Shown here: one piece after another, positions 46,563 through 55,542 of the stretch
Layout: each line of letters starts with the position of its first letter
Numbering within the stretch: the stretch's first letter is position 1
DNA from: Streptomyces sp. I6
GTDB taxonomy: Bacteria > Actinomycetota > Actinomycetes > Streptomycetales > Streptomycetaceae
Assembly: GCA_003725745.1 (NCBI GenBank)
Contig: RHDP01000001.1
Span: forward strand, 1,047,001-1,111,000
Direction of reading: 5' to 3'
Length of the DNA: 64,000 nucleotides
The notes under the pieces: generated by a model
What the model saw: the letters and a program-made list of their open reading frames with translations, nothing else
The model's database searches: none
Told to the model about the DNA's origin: nothing
Made by a program: the position numbers and the translations under genes

Positions 46563-46632
46563 GACCGGCGTGTCGCCGAGCGCCCGGGCCCTGTCAAGGA
46601 CCGGCGTGTCGCCGAGCGCCCCGGCCCTGCCC
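46563..46632. repeat. 36-bp direct repeat upstream of hypothetical gene
   Basis: Two tandem copies of a 36-base unit starting GACCGGCGTGTCGCCGAGCG (46563-46598 and 46599-about 46632) lie in the 370-base divergent gap (46405-46774). No gene is seen in the gap. Confidence 0.7.
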
Positions 46633-46774
46633 TCGATTTGTCGATGTGTCTCCGTGACGATCTGTCGGCCCGGCATCGCCGTGGCGTGACTCTTGCCCCG
46701 CGTCTCCCGTTGTGCTTTTCACGAGCCGGGAACCGCCCGGCGCACCGTTACGCACCGAGTCCGAGGAGCAACCC

Positions 46775-47592
46775 GTGCCGCGCATGCTCGACGTCAGCGA
46801 GGACGTACGCGCCGAGATCGGCGACGAAGAAGCCGACCGGCTGCTCGCGGGCGAGAACGCCCCGGGCAACTACGACTGCACCTCCTGCCGCACCCCGGGC
46901 GACTCCGAGCAGGAGCGGACCAGCACCGTGCTGTTCGTCGGCGAGGAGACCGCCGTCCTCGCCTTCGCCCATGCCAGCTGCATCCCCTCCCAGGTCGTCC
47001 AGGTCGCCGAGGAGCAGCTCAAGGGCGCCGTCCGCTCCATCACCGGCGAGGCCGCCGCCCCGGTGGCCCAGCAGCACGCCGTCCACCCGGGGCACGGCGG
47101 GCCGGCCGCGCCGCGGGAGCAGGCGGTGCTCGGCGTGACCAGCGGCCTGGTCCTGATCGGCGAGGAGCTGCACCCCGCACTCGTCGTGGAGCCGACCGCA
47201 CCGATCGCCCGCCCCGGCAGCTTCGGGGAGGGCGGGGACGACTTCCTTCCGCTGCTGATCGAGCAGGGCTTCCTGCCGGTCTCCACGGTCGACCAGCTGC
47301 CCCCTCGCTGCACGGCTGGTCGGTGCTGCTCGCCATGGGGCAGCTGCACGCCGTGCTGCAGCCGGGCACCGGCGGGAGCGGCCAGGTCGCGTGGTGGCAG
47401 GCCCACCAGCCGCTGCAGGTCACCGACGGCTGGCGCACCGCGGCGAACAGGTCGCACACGGTACTCGTCTTCGCCGCCCCGGTCGGCTCGATCGGCCAGC
47501 AGCCGCGCGAGGACCTGCTCCGTGACGCACTCGACAAGGCCGCCGCGAACGGCAGGCTGGTCGCCGCGGCGATGCCGCTCGCCGGCACCTGA
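46775..47592 (+). CDS. Conserved hypothetical protein, frameshifted as read
   Basis: I do not recognise a named family. With one base restored in the C-run 47300-47304 the protein is 272 residues, from the GTG after GAGGAG to the stop at 47592. The N-terminal part is acidic (DVSEDVRAEIGDEEADRLL) with a CTSC pair and a later His/Cys (AFAHASCIP), which could bind zinc. The C-terminal part contains LHGWSVLLAMGQLHAVLQPG and WWQAHQPLQVTDGWR. It is cytoplasmic, with no membrane segments. Sequences of this kind are common in Streptomyces near der. The divergent gene is the glycosyltransferase. Confidence 0.7.
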
Positions 47593-47708
47593 CGGCCTCG
47601 GGCACCCGGTGCCGGGTGCCCGCCGGTGTGCGCCCCCCGTACCCCCGCCGAACTGCGATTTCCGGGACGGGCCCGCATCCGACGGACAGCGGGGTCGTTG
47701 GCCCCTAT

Positions 47709-47999
47709 GTGCACACAGACGACCCCGCCCGCCGGCCGTTCGAGAGCCGGAACGCCTCGGCCACCCCGATCTACGACACGCTGTACTCCGAGTACCGCAG
47801 AGCCTTCCGGTCACTGCCAGGTGACCGTTCAGGCGAGGAGGACCTCGCCTTCAAGGGGTTCGGACCCGGGCTGCACGGCGGTGGCGATCCGGGCGCCGTG
47901 GCCGCCGGCCGGTTCAGCCCCTGGCCGGCCGCCATCCGGCAGCACACCGGAGGGCTCCACGCCCGCGCGCTGCCGCCCGCGCCCCGCAGGGGGCTGTGA
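47709..47999 (+). CDS. Small conserved Streptomyces hypothetical protein
   Basis: A 96-residue protein from the GTG at 47709 (VHTDDPARRP). The central segment TPIYDTLYSEYRRAFRSLPG followed by DRSGEEDLAFKGFG is conserved-looking and recurs in Streptomyces small proteins of unknown function. The rest is low-complexity. The ribosome site is weak and the start is uncertain; an ATG two bases upstream is in another frame. It is followed directly by a strong hairpin terminator, which supports a real transcription unit. Confidence 0.55.
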   Translation: MHTDDPARRPFESRNASATPIYDTLYSEYRRAFRSLPGDRSGEEDLAFKGFGPGLHGGGDPGAVAAGRFSPWPAAIRQHTGGLHARALPPAPRRGL

Positions 48000-48010
48000 G
48001 GGCGGCAGCA

Positions 48011-48049
48011 CGGGAACGGCCGGGACGCAGTGCGTCCCGGCCGTTCCCG
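48011..48049. terminator. Perfect hairpin terminator between small hypothetical gene and der
   Basis: A 19-base perfect inverted repeat (48011-48029 and 48031-48049 around a single G) begins 11 bases after the stop of the small gene and about 115 bases past the end of der. It can serve both convergent units. Confidence 0.85.
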
Positions 48050-48163
48050 CGGGTGCCCGCCGCCTTCGTACGGCGGGCATCGGGGGGCCGCCGCTCCGGG
48101 CGCCGCTCCGCCCGTACGGCGCGGTGCCGTCCCGCCGGGGCCGTGTACGAGGCGCGCCCCTCG

Positions 48164-49612
48164 CTACTTCTTCCGGGAGCGCTTCTCACGCACCCGTACG
48201 GAGATGTGGATCGGAGTGCCCTCGAAGCCGAACTCCTCGCGCAGCCTGCGCTCCACGAAGCGGCGGTAGCCGTGCTCCAGGAAGCCGGAGGCGAAGAGCA
48301 CGAAACGCGGCGGCTTCGTGCCCGCCTGGGTACCGAACAGGATGCGGGGCTGCTTGCCGCCCCGGATCGGGTGGGGGTGGGCGGAGACCAGCTCACCGAG
48401 GAAGGCGTTGAGCCGGCCGGTCGGCACCCGGGTCTCCCAGCCCGCGAGCGCCGTCTCGATCGCCGGGACCAGCTTCTCCATGTGGCGGCCGGTGCGGGCG
48501 GAGACGTTCACCCGGGGCGCCCAGGACACCTGCTGCATCTCGGTCTCGATCTCGCGCTCCAGGTAGTAGCGGCGCTCCTCGTCGAGGGTGTCCCACTTGT
48601 TGTACGCGATGACGAGCGCCCGGCCGGCCTCGACGGCCATCGTGATGATCCGCTGGTCCTGGACGGAGATGGACTCGCTGGTGTCGATCAGTACGACGGC
48701 GACCTCGGCCTTCTCGACGGCGGCCGCGGTGCGCAGCGAGGCGTAGTAGTCCGCGCCCTCCTGGAGGTGGACGCGCTTGCGGATACCGGCGGTGTCCACG
48801 AACTTCCAGGTCGTGCCGCCGAGTTCGATGAGTTCGTCGACCGGGTCGCGGGTGGTGCCGGCCATCTCGTCGACGACGACCCGCTCCTCGCCGGCGACCT
48901 TGTTGAGCAGGGAGGACTTGCCTACGTTGGGGCGGCCGATGAGGGCGATGCGGCGCGGTCCGCCGATCGCGCCGCCGAAGGTCTGCGCGGGTGCGTCGGG
49001 GAGGGCCTTGAGGACCTCGTCGAGCAGGTCGCCGGTGCCCCGGCCGTGCAGGGCGGACACCGGGAACGGCTCGCCGAGGCCGAGCGACCAGAGCATGGCG
49101 GCGTCCGCCTCGCCCGAGGGACCGTCGACCTTGTTGGCCGCGAGGACGACCGGCTTCCCCGCGCGGCGCAGCAGCTTCACGACGGCCTCGTCCGTGTCGG
49201 TGGCGCCGACGGTGGCGTCCACGACGAAGACGACGGCGTCCGCGGCCTCGATGGCGAACTCGGCCTGGGCCGCCACGGAGGCGTCGATGCCGAGGACGTC
49301 CTGCTCCCAGCCGCCGGTGTCGACGACCTTGAAGCGGCGGCCCGCCCACTCGGCCTCGTAGGTGACGCGGTCGCGGGTGACGCCGGGCTTGTCCTCGACG
49401 ACGGCCTCACGGCGGCCGATCATCCGGTTCACCAGGGTCGACTTGCCGACGTTCGGGCGGCCGACGACGGCGAGGACGGGCAGCGGGCCGTGGCCGGCCT
49501 CCTCGATGGCGCCTTCGACGTCCTCGAGGTCGAAACCCTCCTCCGCGGCGAGCTCCATGAACTCCGTGTACTCGGTGTCGCCGAGTGCCCCGTGGTCGTG
49601 CTGGTCGTTCAT
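48164..49612 (-). CDS. der: Ribosome biogenesis GTPase Der (EngA)
   Basis: A 482-residue protein with two consecutive GTPase domains and a C-terminal KH-like domain. G1 motifs GRPNVGKST (about residues 51-59) and GRPNVGKSS (about 225-233), G3 DTGG and DTAG, and G4 NKVD and NKWD are all intact. The KH domain ends with a basic tail [10 protein letters not shown]. Der assembles the 50S subunit and is essential in bacteria studied. The first 40 residues are an acidic extension common in actinobacteria. It lies downstream of plsC on the same strand in the conserved cmk-plsC-der order, 70 bases apart. Confidence 0.96.
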   Translation of the reverse strand: MNDQHDHGALGDTEYTEFMELAAEEGFDLEDVEGAIEEAGHGPLPVLAVVGRPNVGKSTLVNRMIGRREAVVEDKPGVTRDRVTYEAEWAGRRFKVVDTGGWEQDVLGIDASVAAQAEFAIEAADAVVFVVDATVGATDTDEAVVKLLRRAGKPVVLAANKVDGPSGEADAAMLWSLGLGEPFPVSALHGRGTGDLLDEVLKALPDAPAQTFGGAIGGPRRIALIGRPNVGKSSLLNKVAGEERVVVDEMAGTTRDPVDELIELGGTTWKFVDTAGIRKRVHLQEGADYYASLRTAAAVEKAEVAVVLIDTSESISVQDQRIITMAVEAGRALVIAYNKWDTLDEERRYYLEREIETEMQQVSWAPRVNVSARTGRHMEKLVPAIETALAGWETRVPTGRLNAFLGELVSAHPHPIRGGKQPRILFGTQAGTKPPRFVLFASGFLEHGYRRFVERRLREEFGFEGTPIHISVRVREKRSRKK

Positions 49613-49685
49613 GAAGTCCGTTCCTCGTTCATTCGTGGTCGGTGGGCCGGGCCCGTGCGGCCGGAGCCCACTACTGGAGTGTCGC

Positions 49686-50330
49686 TCAGCGCCCGCTGAG
49701 GCGCCTGGCGTTTTCCAGGTGCGCGGTGAGCCGCTCCTGGATGTGGACCGTCGCCTCGTCGAGCGCCTTGCGGGTGCGCCGCCCGCTGCCGTCGCCGGGC
49801 GCGAAGGGCTCGCCGAAGACGATGTCGAAGCGGCTGCGCAGCGGGGGCAGCGCCCGTATCAGCCGTCCGCCGTGCCCGCTGCTTCCCAGCACGGCGACCG
49901 GGACGATCGGGGCCCCGGAGCGCACGGCGAAGTACGCGAGCCCGGCGCGGATGGAGCCGAAGTCGCCGCCGCCCCGGGTGCCCTCGGGGAAGATCCCGAG
50001 GACCCCGCCGTTCTCCAGGACACCGAGGGCGCCGGTCACGGCCGTGCGGTCCGGTCCGGAGCGGTCCACCTTCAGCTGCCCGATCCCGGTGAGGAAGGGG
50101 TCGAGGGGGCCGGTGAACGCCTCCTTCTTGATGAGGAAGTGCACCGGCCTGGGTGCCGTGCCCATGAGCATCGGGCCGTCGATGTTGTGGGCGTGGTTGA
50201 CCGCGAGGATCACCGGCCCGGCGGCCGGCACCCGCCAGGCGCCGAGCACCCTCGGGCGCCACAGCGTGTGCATCAGGCCGACGCCGATGGCCCGGCCGAC
50301 GGCGGCGCCCCGCGCGGACGGTACGGTCAC
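49686..50330 (-). CDS. 1-acyl-glycerol-3-phosphate acyltransferase family (PlsC-like)
   Basis: A 214-residue acyltransferase. The catalytic HX4D box appears as [12 protein letters not shown] (about residues 44-55), and the substrate-binding FPEGTRGGG motif is at about 115-123. Members acylate lysophosphatidic acid to phosphatidic acid at the membrane, and the paralogue fixed between cmk and der in Streptomyces is usually annotated as lysophospholipid acyltransferase. The GTG start overlaps the cmk stop by 4 bases, so the two are co-translated. The gene is intact. Confidence 0.9.
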   Translation of the reverse strand: MTVPSARGAAVGRAIGVGLMHTLWRPRVLGAWRVPAAGPVILAVNHAHNIDGPMLMGTAPRPVHFLIKKEAFTGPLDPFLTGIGQLKVDRSGPDRTAVTGALGVLENGGVLGIFPEGTRGGGDFGSIRAGLAYFAVRSGAPIVPVAVLGSSGHGGRLIRALPPLRSRFDIVFGEPFAPGDGSGRRTRKALDEATVHIQERLTAHLENARRLSGR

Positions 50331-51006
50331 CGCGCGGCCCGCTTCTCCTCAACGAGAGCGACGACACACTCGATGACCTGCTTGAGCGTGAGATCGGTGG
50401 TGTCGACCTCGATGGCGTCGTCCGCCTTGGCCAGCGGGGAGGTCTTCCGGCTGGAGTCGGCGGCGTCGCGCCTGATCAGCGCCTCGCGGGTGGACGCGAG
50501 ATCGGCCGCCTCCTTGCCCTTCAGCTCGCCGCTGCGACGGGCCGCACGGGCCTCCGGGAGGCGGTGAGGAAGATCTTGACATCGGCTCCGGGGAGGACGG
50601 TGGTGCCGATGTCCCGGCCCTCGACGACGATGCCCTTCTCGGCGGCCGCGGCGATGGCCCGCTGCAGCTCGGTGATCCGGGTCCGCACCTCCGGGACCGC
50701 GCTGACGGCGCTCACCCTGGAGGTCACCTCCCGGGTGCGGATCGGGCCGGCGGCGTCCGCGCCGTCGACGCTGATGGCCGGGGCGAGCGGGTCCGTACCG
50801 GACTCTATGACGGGCTTCCCGCAGACGGCGGCGACGGCCCCCGGGTCGTCCACGTCGATGCCGTTGGTCAGCATCCACCAGGTGATCGCCCGGTACTGCG
50901 CGCCGGTGTCCAGGTAGCTGAGGCCCAGCTCTGCGGCGACCGCCCTGGAGGTGCTCGACTTGCCCGTGCCGGAGGGCCCGTCGATGGCGACGATCACGGA
51001 TTCCAC
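50327..51006 (-). CDS. cmk: Cytidylate kinase (Cmk), frameshifted as read
   Basis: A 226-residue NMP kinase that phosphorylates CMP/dCMP. The P-loop is VIVAIDGPSGTGKSSTSRAVA at residues 4-23. LDTGAQYRAITWWML follows, where most homologues read TGAMYRA. GIVVEGRDIGTTVLPGADVKIFLTAS contains the conserved Arg-Asp-Ile-Gly. The C-terminal part, DLASTREALIRRDAADSSRKTSPLAKADDAIEVDTT, is in another frame. One missing base in the GGG run 50556-50558 explains this (TASPEARAARRSGE). cmk is essential in most bacteria, so the break is very probably a sequence error. It sits between tyrA and plsC as in other Streptomyces. Confidence 0.92.
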
Positions 51007-51194
51007 GGTGTCGGAGACCTTCCTGAAGCTGGTGTGCGGGCAGGGCGGAGTGCCGAGGTGCCCTGCACAAGGTTACCGAGTGCGGGACGGGCCCCGTGCA
51101 CCGCTTCCCGGACCGGGCGGCCGGGCCCGGGAGGCGGGCGCGGCCGGGCCCGTGGAGCAGCCGCGGCGGGTCCGGAGGCGGCCCGCCGCGCGGG

Positions 51195-52280
51195 TCACTG
51201 GCGCAGTGCCCAGCCCCGCTCCCGGAGCGCCGCCGACAGCACGGGGGCGGCCGCGGGCTCCACCATGAGCTGGACCAGACCCGCCTGCTGCCCGGTCGCG
51301 TGCTCGATGCGCACGTCCTCGATGTTGACGCCCGCGCTGCCCGCGTCGGCGAAGATCCGGGCCAGCTCGCCCGGCCGGTCGCTGATGAGGACGGCGACGG
51401 TCTCGTACACCGCGGGCGCGGCACCGTGCTTGCCGGGTACGCGCTCACGGCCGGCGTTGCCGCGGCGCAGCACGTCCTCGACCCCGCTCGCTCCGCCGCG
51501 GCGCTTGTCCTCGTCGGAGGACTGCAGCGCGCGCAGGGCGCGGACCGTCTCCTCCAGGTCCGCGGCGACGCCCGCGAGGACGTCGGCGACCGGGCCCGGG
51601 TTCGCCGTCAGGATGTCGATCCACATCCGGGGGTCGGAGGCGGCGATCCGGGTCACGTCGCGGATGCCCTGCCCGCACAGCCGCACGGCCGTCTCGTCCG
51701 CGTCCGCCAGGCGTGCGGCGACCATGGACGAGATCAGCTGGGGCGTGTGCGAGACCAGTGCGACCGCGCGGTCGTGGGCGTCGGCGTCCATCACGACGGG
51801 GACCGCGCGGCAGAGCGCGACCAGTTCCAGCGCCAGGTTGAGCACCTCGGTGTCGGTCTCCCGGGTCGGTGTGAGCACCCAGGGCCGCCCCTCGAAGAGA
51901 TCGGCGGTGGCCGCCAGCGGACCGGACCGCTCCTTGCCGGACATGGGGTGCGTACCGATGTACGCCGACATGTCGACTCCCAGCGCCTCCAGCTCGCGCC
52001 GCGGACCGCCCTTGACGCTGGCCACGTCGAGGTAGCCGCGGGCGATCCCGGCGCGCATCGCCTCGGCGAGCGCCGCGGGCACGTGGGCGGGCGGCACGGC
52101 GACGACCGCGAGGTCGACGGGCCCCTCGGGGGTGTCCTCGGTGCCCGCGCCGAGCGCGGCCGCGGTCCTGGCCCGGGTGGGGTCGTGGTCCGTGAGGTGG
52201 ACGGCCACGCCGCGCCCGGCGAGCGCCAGGGCCGCCGAGGTGCCGATCAGGCCGGTTCCGATGACAAGGGCGGTTCTCAC
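51195..52280 (-). CDS. tyrA: Prephenate dehydrogenase with ACT domain
   Basis: A 361-residue enzyme of tyrosine synthesis. The NAD(P)-binding loop is ALVIGTGLIGTSAALAL at the N-terminus, with VDLAVVAVPP, DVASVKGG and the substrate loop YIGTHPMSGKERSGP following. The all-helical catalytic domain contains DAHDRAVALVSHTPQLIS. The last roughly 85 residues (VAVLISDRPGELARIFADAG) are an ACT domain for feedback control. It overlaps aroH by 4 bases, pairing the two enzymes that turn chorismate into 4-hydroxyphenylpyruvate. The gene is intact. Confidence 0.94.
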   Translation of the reverse strand: MRTALVIGTGLIGTSAALALAGRGVAVHLTDHDPTRARTAAALGAGTEDTPEGPVDLAVVAVPPAHVPAALAEAMRAGIARGYLDVASVKGGPRRELEALGVDMSAYIGTHPMSGKERSGPLAATADLFEGRPWVLTPTRETDTEVLNLALELVALCRAVPVVMDADAHDRAVALVSHTPQLISSMVAARLADADETAVRLCGQGIRDVTRIAASDPRMWIDILTANPGPVADVLAGVAADLEETVRALRALQSSDEDKRRGGASGVEDVLRRGNAGRERVPGKHGAAPAVYETVAVLISDRPGELARIFADAGSAGVNIEDVRIEHATGQQAGLVQLMVEPAAAPVLSAALRERGWALRQ

Positions 52281-52639
52281 TGGGCGATGTCCTTGCGGAG
52301 GGCGGCGGCGGCACCGAGGTAGACGTGCGCGATGTCGTTCCTGGGCAGGTCGGACTCGATGTGGGCGAGTACCCGCACCACGCGGGGCATCGCTCCGGCG
52401 ATGTCGAGTTCCTGGGCGCAGATGAGCGGGACGTCGACGATGCCGAGCCCCCGTGCCGCGGCCGCCGGGAAGTCGCTGTGCAGATCCGGTGTGGCGGTGA
52501 ACCAGATGCTGATGAGGTCGTCCGCCGTGAGCCCGTTGCGCTCCAGGATGGCGGTGAGCAGCTCACCGACCTGCTCGTCCATGTGCCCGGCTTCGTCCCT
52601 TTCCAGCTGGACGGCTCCCCGGACGGCTCGTACCGCCAC
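52277..52639 (-). CDS. aroH: Chorismate mutase, AroH type
   Basis: A 120-residue monofunctional chorismate mutase of the trimeric AroH fold. It shows VRAVRGAVQLERDEAGHM at the N-terminus, LISIWFTATPDLHSDFPA, VPLICAQELDI and the catalytic Arg in MPRVVRVLAHI. It rearranges chorismate to prephenate, the substrate of the overlapping tyrA product. The GTG start at 52639 matches the family start; a weak upstream site is present. It is the first gene of the aroH-tyrA unit. Confidence 0.94.
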   Translation of the reverse strand: MAVRAVRGAVQLERDEAGHMDEQVGELLTAILERNGLTADDLISIWFTATPDLHSDFPAAAARGLGIVDVPLICAQELDIAGAMPRVVRVLAHIESDLPRNDIAHVYLGAAAALRKDIAQ

Positions 52640-52887
52640 CTCGCGCTCCTCCTCGGCGTCGACTCCGCGGTTCCGGCCCCGCGGATGCTCCGATCAGCCT
52701 AGTGCCGCGTCGGGCCGGGCTGACCCCGGTAGTGGCCGGCCGCCCGGACGCGGGTCCGCGGCGACGCCCGGCGGGCGCGTCGGCACGGCCCGGGGTGCGG
52801 CGGACCGGAGGCACTGCCGCCTGGTGATCAAATGTCGCCCACCGCGGCAGCCGCCGCCACTGGGGCGGCCACCGGGTGCCGCCCGAC

Positions 52888-52917
52888 TCGACAGGCAAGT
52901 GAATACTTGCCTATTGT
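52888..52917 (+). promoter_or_regulatory. Promoter with 20-bp perfect palindrome controlling arsR-VOC
   Basis: A -35-like TCGACA (52888-52893) and a -10-like TATTGT (52912-52917) are 18 bases apart, and the space between is filled by a perfect palindrome with 8-base arms AGGCAAGT/ACTTGCCT (52893-52912). The transcript would begin at or next to the GTG at 52924, so it is probably leaderless. An operator exactly over the promoter of an ArsR gene points to autorepression. Confidence 0.72.
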
Positions 52918-52923
52918 GAGGCC

Positions 52924-53226
52924 GTGGCCGACGACCTCTTCAAAGCCCTGGCCGACGCCACCCGCCGCACCATCCTCGACGAGCTCGCGGAGAGGTCCGG
53001 GCAGACGCTGTTCGAGATCTGTGCGCGACTGAGCACAAGGCACGGGCTCGGCATCTCGCGCCAGGCGGTCTCCCAGCACCTGGCCGTGCTGGAGGCCGCC
53101 GGTCTGGTGGAGACCAGGCGGGAGGGCCGCTGCAAGTTCCACGACCTCAACACGGCTCCGTTGCGACGGATCACCGAGCGATGGCCCGCACCCCCCGTAC
53201 CGAACCCGGAGGACAGCACCCGATGA
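52924..53226 (+). CDS. ArsR-family winged-helix repressor
   Basis: A 100-residue ArsR/SmtB-type regulator. It shows the start LFKALADATRRTILDEL, then LFEICARLSTRHGLGISRQAVSQHLAVLEAAGLVETRREGR with the recognition helix, and the wing CKFHDLN. The single Cys residues do not form the classic CVC metal site, so it probably senses something other than arsenic or heavy metals. It overlaps the VOC gene by 4 bases (ATGA) and likely regulates it. The palindromic operator just upstream supports negative autoregulation. Confidence 0.88.
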   Translation: MADDLFKALADATRRTILDELAERSGQTLFEICARLSTRHGLGISRQAVSQHLAVLEAAGLVETRREGRCKFHDLNTAPLRRITERWPAPPVPNPEDSTR

Positions 53227-53615
53227 AGATCCATCTGACCAGCGTCTTCGTCGACGACCAGGCCGCAGCACTGCACTTCTACACCGAGGTCCTCGGCTTC
53301 CTGAAGAAGCACGACGTCCCCCTCGGCGAGCAGGACCGGTGGCTGACGGTCGTCTCGCCCGAAGAGCCCGGCGGCACCGAACTCCTCCTGGAGCCCGCCC
53401 GCCACCCGGCCGCCAGGACCTACCGCGACACACTCGTCGAGGACGGCATCCCGCTCGCCCAGTTCGCCGTCGACGACGTGGCGGCGGAGTACGAGCGCCT
53501 GAGCGCCCTCGGCGTCCGCTTCACCCAGAAGCCCCTGGAGATGAGCCCGGTCACCACCGCCGTCCTCGACGACACCTGCGGCAACCTCATCCAGATCGCC
53601 TCGCGGCCGCAGTAG
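53223..53615 (+). CDS. VOC-family (glyoxalase/bleomycin-resistance-type) protein
   Basis: A 130-residue vicinal-oxygen-chelate protein with two beta-alpha-beta-beta-beta modules: KIHLTSVFVDDQAAALHFYTEVLGF at the start, LTVVSPEEPGGTELLLEP, then LAQFAVDDVAAEYERLSALGVRF and AVLDDTCGNLIQI. Metal ligands typical of the fold (first-strand His4, mid Glu, late residues) are only partly present, so enzyme or drug-binding function is open. It is translated from the ATGA overlap with arsR and probably induced with it by a small toxic compound. Confidence 0.87.
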   Translation: MKIHLTSVFVDDQAAALHFYTEVLGFLKKHDVPLGEQDRWLTVVSPEEPGGTELLLEPARHPAARTYRDTLVEDGIPLAQFAVDDVAAEYERLSALGVRFTQKPLEMSPVTTAVLDDTCGNLIQIASRPQ

Positions 53616-53671
53616 GCGGCCGGCCGCGGACGGCGCCCTCCCGGTCCGTCCGCTCCCCCGCGCCGGTTCGC

Positions 53672-54564
53672 TCAGGCTTCCCGCCCACCGGTGCCGGCAT
53701 CCGCTTCCACGATCGCCACCGCCTGCCCGCTCACCCGCACACGCGGGTCGGCGGTGGAGGCCTCCACCCGGAGCACGCTGGGCCGGCCGAGGTCCTCCCC
53801 CTGGCGGATGGTGAAGGCACCGGAAGGCGGGAGGGCGCCGAGAGCGCGCAGATAGCCGCCGAGAGCGGCGGCCGCGGCACCGGTGGCCGGATCCTCGACG
53901 ACACCGCCGACCGGAAAGGGGTCGCGGGCGTGGAAGAGCTCTCGGGCCTCACGCCAGACCAGCTGGAGCGTGGTCCAGCCGTGACGGTGCATCACCTCGG
54001 ACAGGGCGTCGAAGTCGTAGTCGAGGGCCGCGAGACGCTCGCGGGTGGCCGCGGCGAGGACCAGGTGCTCGTTTCCGCCGAAGGCGACGTGCGGGGAAGT
54101 GCGGGGTCGAGGTCCTCCGGGGACCAGTGCAGGGCCGTGAGGGAGGCGTGCAGTTCCTGGTCGCTCGCCGGCCGCGAGCGGGTGGGGACGCTGGTGAGCG
54201 TCGCCGTCACGGAGCCGTCCGGCTCTGCCGAGGTGTCCAGGGCGATCTCACCCACCGGCGTGTCGAAGGCGAGCGGGCCGGTGCCGATCCGCTCGGCCAG
54301 CGCCACCGCGGTGGCGACGGTTGCGTGGCCGCAGAAGGCGACCTCGGCCAGCGGGCTGAAGTAGCGCAGCCGGAACCGGCGCGCCGCAGGGTCGGCGGCT
54401 GTGACGAACGCCGTCTCCGAGTAGCCGACCTCGGCTGCGGTGGCGCGCATGGCGGCATCGTCCCGTGCGGCCGCGTCGAGCACGACGCCGGCCGGGTTGC
54501 CACCGGCGGGGTCGGTGGTGAAGGCGGTGTAGCGAAGGATCTCGGGGTGTGTCCTCGGGCTCAT
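53672..54564 (-). CDS. PhzF-family isomerase, frameshifted as read
   Basis: About 297 residues of the diaminopimelate-epimerase-like PhzF fold. It shows YTAFTTDPAGGNPAGVVLDA at the start, GYSETAFVT with the active-site Glu, FSPLAEVAFCGHATVATAVAL with the conserved CGHAT, and EDPATGAAAAALGGYL near the C-terminus. The frame breaks at the GGGG run 54093-54096. One base restores LPPHVAFGGNEHLVLAAA between the halves. PhzF proteins isomerise or epimerise small acids; outside phenazine clusters their substrates are unknown, and no other phz genes are present. It is divergent from the LysR gene, which probably regulates it. Confidence 0.87.
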
Positions 54565-54622
54565 GCCCTTAACCGTCACACCGCGCAGCCATGTTCACAA
54601 ACGATGGAAAGCGATGGAAGCG

Positions 54623-54637
54623 ATCGATACATGCGAT
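54623..54637. promoter_or_regulatory. LysR-type operator (T-N11-A palindrome) between phzF-like and lysR genes
   Basis: ATCG-ATACATG-CGAT is an interrupted palindrome of the T-N11-A type used by LysR proteins. It lies in the 95-base divergent gap, 23 bases before the lysR start. Additional GCGATGG half sites nearby could be activation subsites. Confidence 0.55.
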
Positions 54638-54659
54638 GGCAGCGGCTATCGTCGGCAGC

Positions 54660-55524
54660 ATGGACACACGACTGCTGCGCACCTTCGCCACGGTCGCCCG
54701 GACCGGGAACCTGACGGCCGCCGCGGAGCGCCTGCACCTCGTCCAGTCCACCGTCACCGCCCAGGTGCAGGCACTGGAGAAGGACCTCGGCCTGCGCCTG
54801 TTCGACCGGCTGCCGCGCGGGGTGGTGCTCACCGGTGCCGGACGCGAGGTGCTGGCACAGGCAGAGGCCGTGCTGGAGGCGGAGTCCCGGTTGCGGTCGG
54901 TTGCCGCCTCGGCCGGTGGCGCGGGCGATCAGGTGACCGGACGCGTGGTGCTCTCGGCCGGCGAGACGCTGGTGTCCGCGCGGCTGCCGGGAGTCATCAC
55001 CGCGCTCCGGCGCAGCCACCCCGGGATCGAAGTGGACCTGCACACGATGGGCACCGCAACCGCCGTAGCCGCGCTCCGCACCGGCGAGCTCGACCTCGCC
55101 CTGCTCCTGGAGGACGAGGCGGACTTCCGCGACATCGAGTGCACGCCGCTGGCCCACGAGCCGCTCGTGCTCGTCTGCTCCCCAGAACACCCCGTCGCCC
55201 GCGGCGCCACCGACTCGCCCGCCCGCTGGGCAGAGCTGGCCCGCCAGGACTACTCGGCTGCTCACCGCCGCCGAAGGCACGCAGCCCCGGATCACCCGCT
55301 TCGGCAGCCTGGAGGCCGCCAGGTCCTGCGTCGCCGCGGGCCTCGGCCTCAGCCTGCTGGCCCGCGCCAATGTCGCGGACGCTCTCGCGGCGGGCCGCCT
55401 GACGCAGGTGCCCGGCCCGCGGTTCCCCGACGTCACCGTCCAGCTGGCCCGCCACCAGCGGCGCTGGCTCTCCCCCGCGGCGGCCGCGCTCACCAGGGAA
55501 CTACCGCACCACTTCCCGCGCTGA
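54660..55524 (+). CDS. LysR-family transcriptional regulator, frameshifted as read
   Basis: About 287-288 residues. The HTH domain is DTRLLRTFATVARTGNLTAAAERLHLVQSTVTAQVQALEKDLG. The effector domain starts near residue 95 (GRVVLSAGETLVSARLPGVI) and has VLVCSPEHPVA. After ARQDY the family sequence (LLTAAEGTQPRITRFGSLEAA, LGLSLLARANVADALAAG) continues in another frame to the stop at 55524. The break at 55252-55258 needs two added bases or one removed, unlike most other breaks here. The gene is divergent from the phzF-like gene with a T-N11-A site between them. Confidence 0.85.
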
Positions 55525-55542
55525 ACGCGGCCGCCCCGCGGG

